Origin: Ignavibacteria bacterium
GTDB taxonomy: Bacteria > Bacteroidota > Ignavibacteria > Kapaibacteriales > UBA4661
Reading direction: 5' to 3'
Assembly (NCBI GenBank): GCA_014654705.1
Contig: JACVZY010000073.1
Location: forward strand, 1-34,590
DNA length: 34,590 nt
Of this stretch, positions 33,815 through 34,590 are shown piece after piece. The notes beneath the pieces are model-generated. The model made no database searches and was not told where the DNA came from. It was given only the letters and a program-made list of their open reading frames with translations. Made by a program: the position numbers and the translations under genes. Positions within the stretch are counted from its first letter, which is position 1, and each line of letters opens with the position of its first letter.

Positions 33815-34590
33815 CTACAAGCGCACCCCAACCACCAATATATCATCCACCTGAAGCATTCCGCCTCGGTGCGCATCTATCGCCTCGCCAAGCAAGCGCG
33901 GTTGTTCATCAAGCGACTTTACGGATATCTCTTGTAATAGCGGTCGCAAGCGCTTTGGCATAAATCGGCGCTGCATCTGGTCAAACTGGTCTTTGTAGCC
34001 GTCGGTTGTCAGGTAGAGCATTGTTGCGCCTTCCGGCACATCCGACAAATCCAGTTTGTGCCGCGTGAAGGTCGGATGGCGCTCTTCTTGTCCGCCCAAT
34101 TCTTCTGCCGTGCCTTTCCACTCTTGTAACGTTCCGTCAACGACAGCATAAAGCGGGTTCATAGCGCCTGCGAACTCAATGCGGCGTTTTTGCACGTCAA
34201 TCATGCAAAGGCAAATATCCATACCGTCATTGTTGGCGGTCTCGCGTTGCTTGAGGAGTGTTTGCAAGTCGTAGTGCAGTTCACGGAGAATCTCGTCGGG
34301 GTGCGGCTCCGCGAGGCGAGAGGTGATGTCATTCAAGAGGGAATTGCCAATCAAACTCATAAACGCACCTGGTACGCCGTGTCCCGTGCAGTCCACCGCC
34401 GCCACAAATACTTTGCCGCCCACCTCTTTGCACCAATAAAAATCCCCCGACACGACATCTTTCGGGCGGAAGAAAATGAAGTGTTCTGGCAAGAGTCTGT
34501 TCAGCGTTTCGGTGGAAGGGAGCATCGCGTCTTGAATGCGCTTTGCATAGCGGATGCTGTCGTTGACGTTGGTTAAGAGGCGTTGTGTTT
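33815..34590 (-). CDS. SpoIIE-type PP2C phosphatase domain, C-terminal part (runs off the right edge)
   Basis: About 258 residues of an open frame that continues past the right edge. It starts in the coiled coil typical before SpoIIE domains (LLTNVNDSIRYAKRIQDAML). Motifs follow in order: PKDVVSGDFYWC, VDCTGHGVPGAFMS with metal-binding Asp, TTDGYKDQ with a third Asp, and QVDDILVVGVRL at the end. All metal ligands appear present, so an active Ser/Thr phosphatase is expected. In relatives it is preceded by TPR or GAF sensor domains and a membrane helix. The left-edge gene (1-1193) may be a paralogue of this type. The stop is followed within ten bases by the IS3 remnant, which may have cut off sequence downstream of the gene. 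Confidence 0.9.
   Translation of the reverse strand, partial: TQRLLTNVNDSIRYAKRIQDAMLPSTETLNRLLPEHFIFFRPKDVVSGDFYWCKEVGGKVFVAAVDCTGHGVPGAFMSLIGNSLLNDITSRLAEPHPDEILRELHYDLQTLLKQRETANNDGMDICLCMIDVQKRRIEFAGAMNPLYAVVDGTLQEWKGTAEELGGQEERHPTFTRHKLDLSDVPEGATMLYLTTDGYKDQFDQMQRRFMPKRLRPLLQEISVKSLDEQPRLLGEAIDAHRGGMLQVDDILVVGVRL

Overview
The window looks like chromosome from a member of the Bacteroidota/Chlorobiota (FCB) superphylum. Three things point there: a sigma factor, a FecR-type anti-sigma factor and a TonB receptor with an STN domain in a row; TPR-coiled coil-SpoIIE and TPR-LytS signalling proteins; and several promoter candidates of the TTTG-N20-TAnnTTTG type used by that group's housekeeping sigma factor. 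I cannot name a species.

Layout. 1-2.8 kb: the 5' part of an exported TPR protein, a decayed IS5-type transposase, a VOC/glyoxalase-like gene whose 5' region carries a 23-bp inverted repeat, and a small helical protein. 2.9-12.4 kb: a sensory cluster on both strands, with a membrane chemoreceptor, a stand-alone receiver, a receiver-histidine kinase, then a LytTR response regulator, a second chemoreceptor (4HB-HAMP-GAF-HAMP-signalling) and a TPR-LytS-type kinase. About 12.5-22.76 kb: a plasmid-like block made of ParB, ParA, a 1169-residue primase/Toprim-helicase fusion, a probable small RNA, a DUF2887 nuclease-like protein, a RadA-like ATPase with a zinc ribbon, a helix-turn-helix protein, a small serine recombinase, a set of about 21-bp iterons and a protein with two copies of the same DNA-binding fold. 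It has several strong palindromes and ends inside a truncated carboxymuconolactone-decarboxylase-like gene, so I read it as an integrated (or formerly autonomous) plasmid-like element. No conjugation or virion genes are visible in it.

23.0-26.4 kb: a probable three-gene sugar operon (GH100-like glycosidase, P-loop kinase, SLC45/MFS-type transporter) with a recognisable promoter and an upstream inverted repeat. 26.7-31.95 kb: TonB receptor, FecR-like anti-sigma and ECF-like sigma factor, a cell-surface signalling and uptake unit. The last 88 bases of the sigma gene are duplicated about 0.83 kb away, upstream of its start. 32.2-34.59 kb: an exported class-C beta-lactamase-fold serine hydrolase, a decayed IS3-family end, and the catalytic part of a SpoIIE-type phosphatase that runs off the window.

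The most promising material is the plasmid-like block: its unusual replication fusion, its iteron-controlled double-HTH protein, its nested palindrome next to parA, and the probable small RNA between divergent genes. All functional statements rest on reading motifs by eye; no database search was possible.
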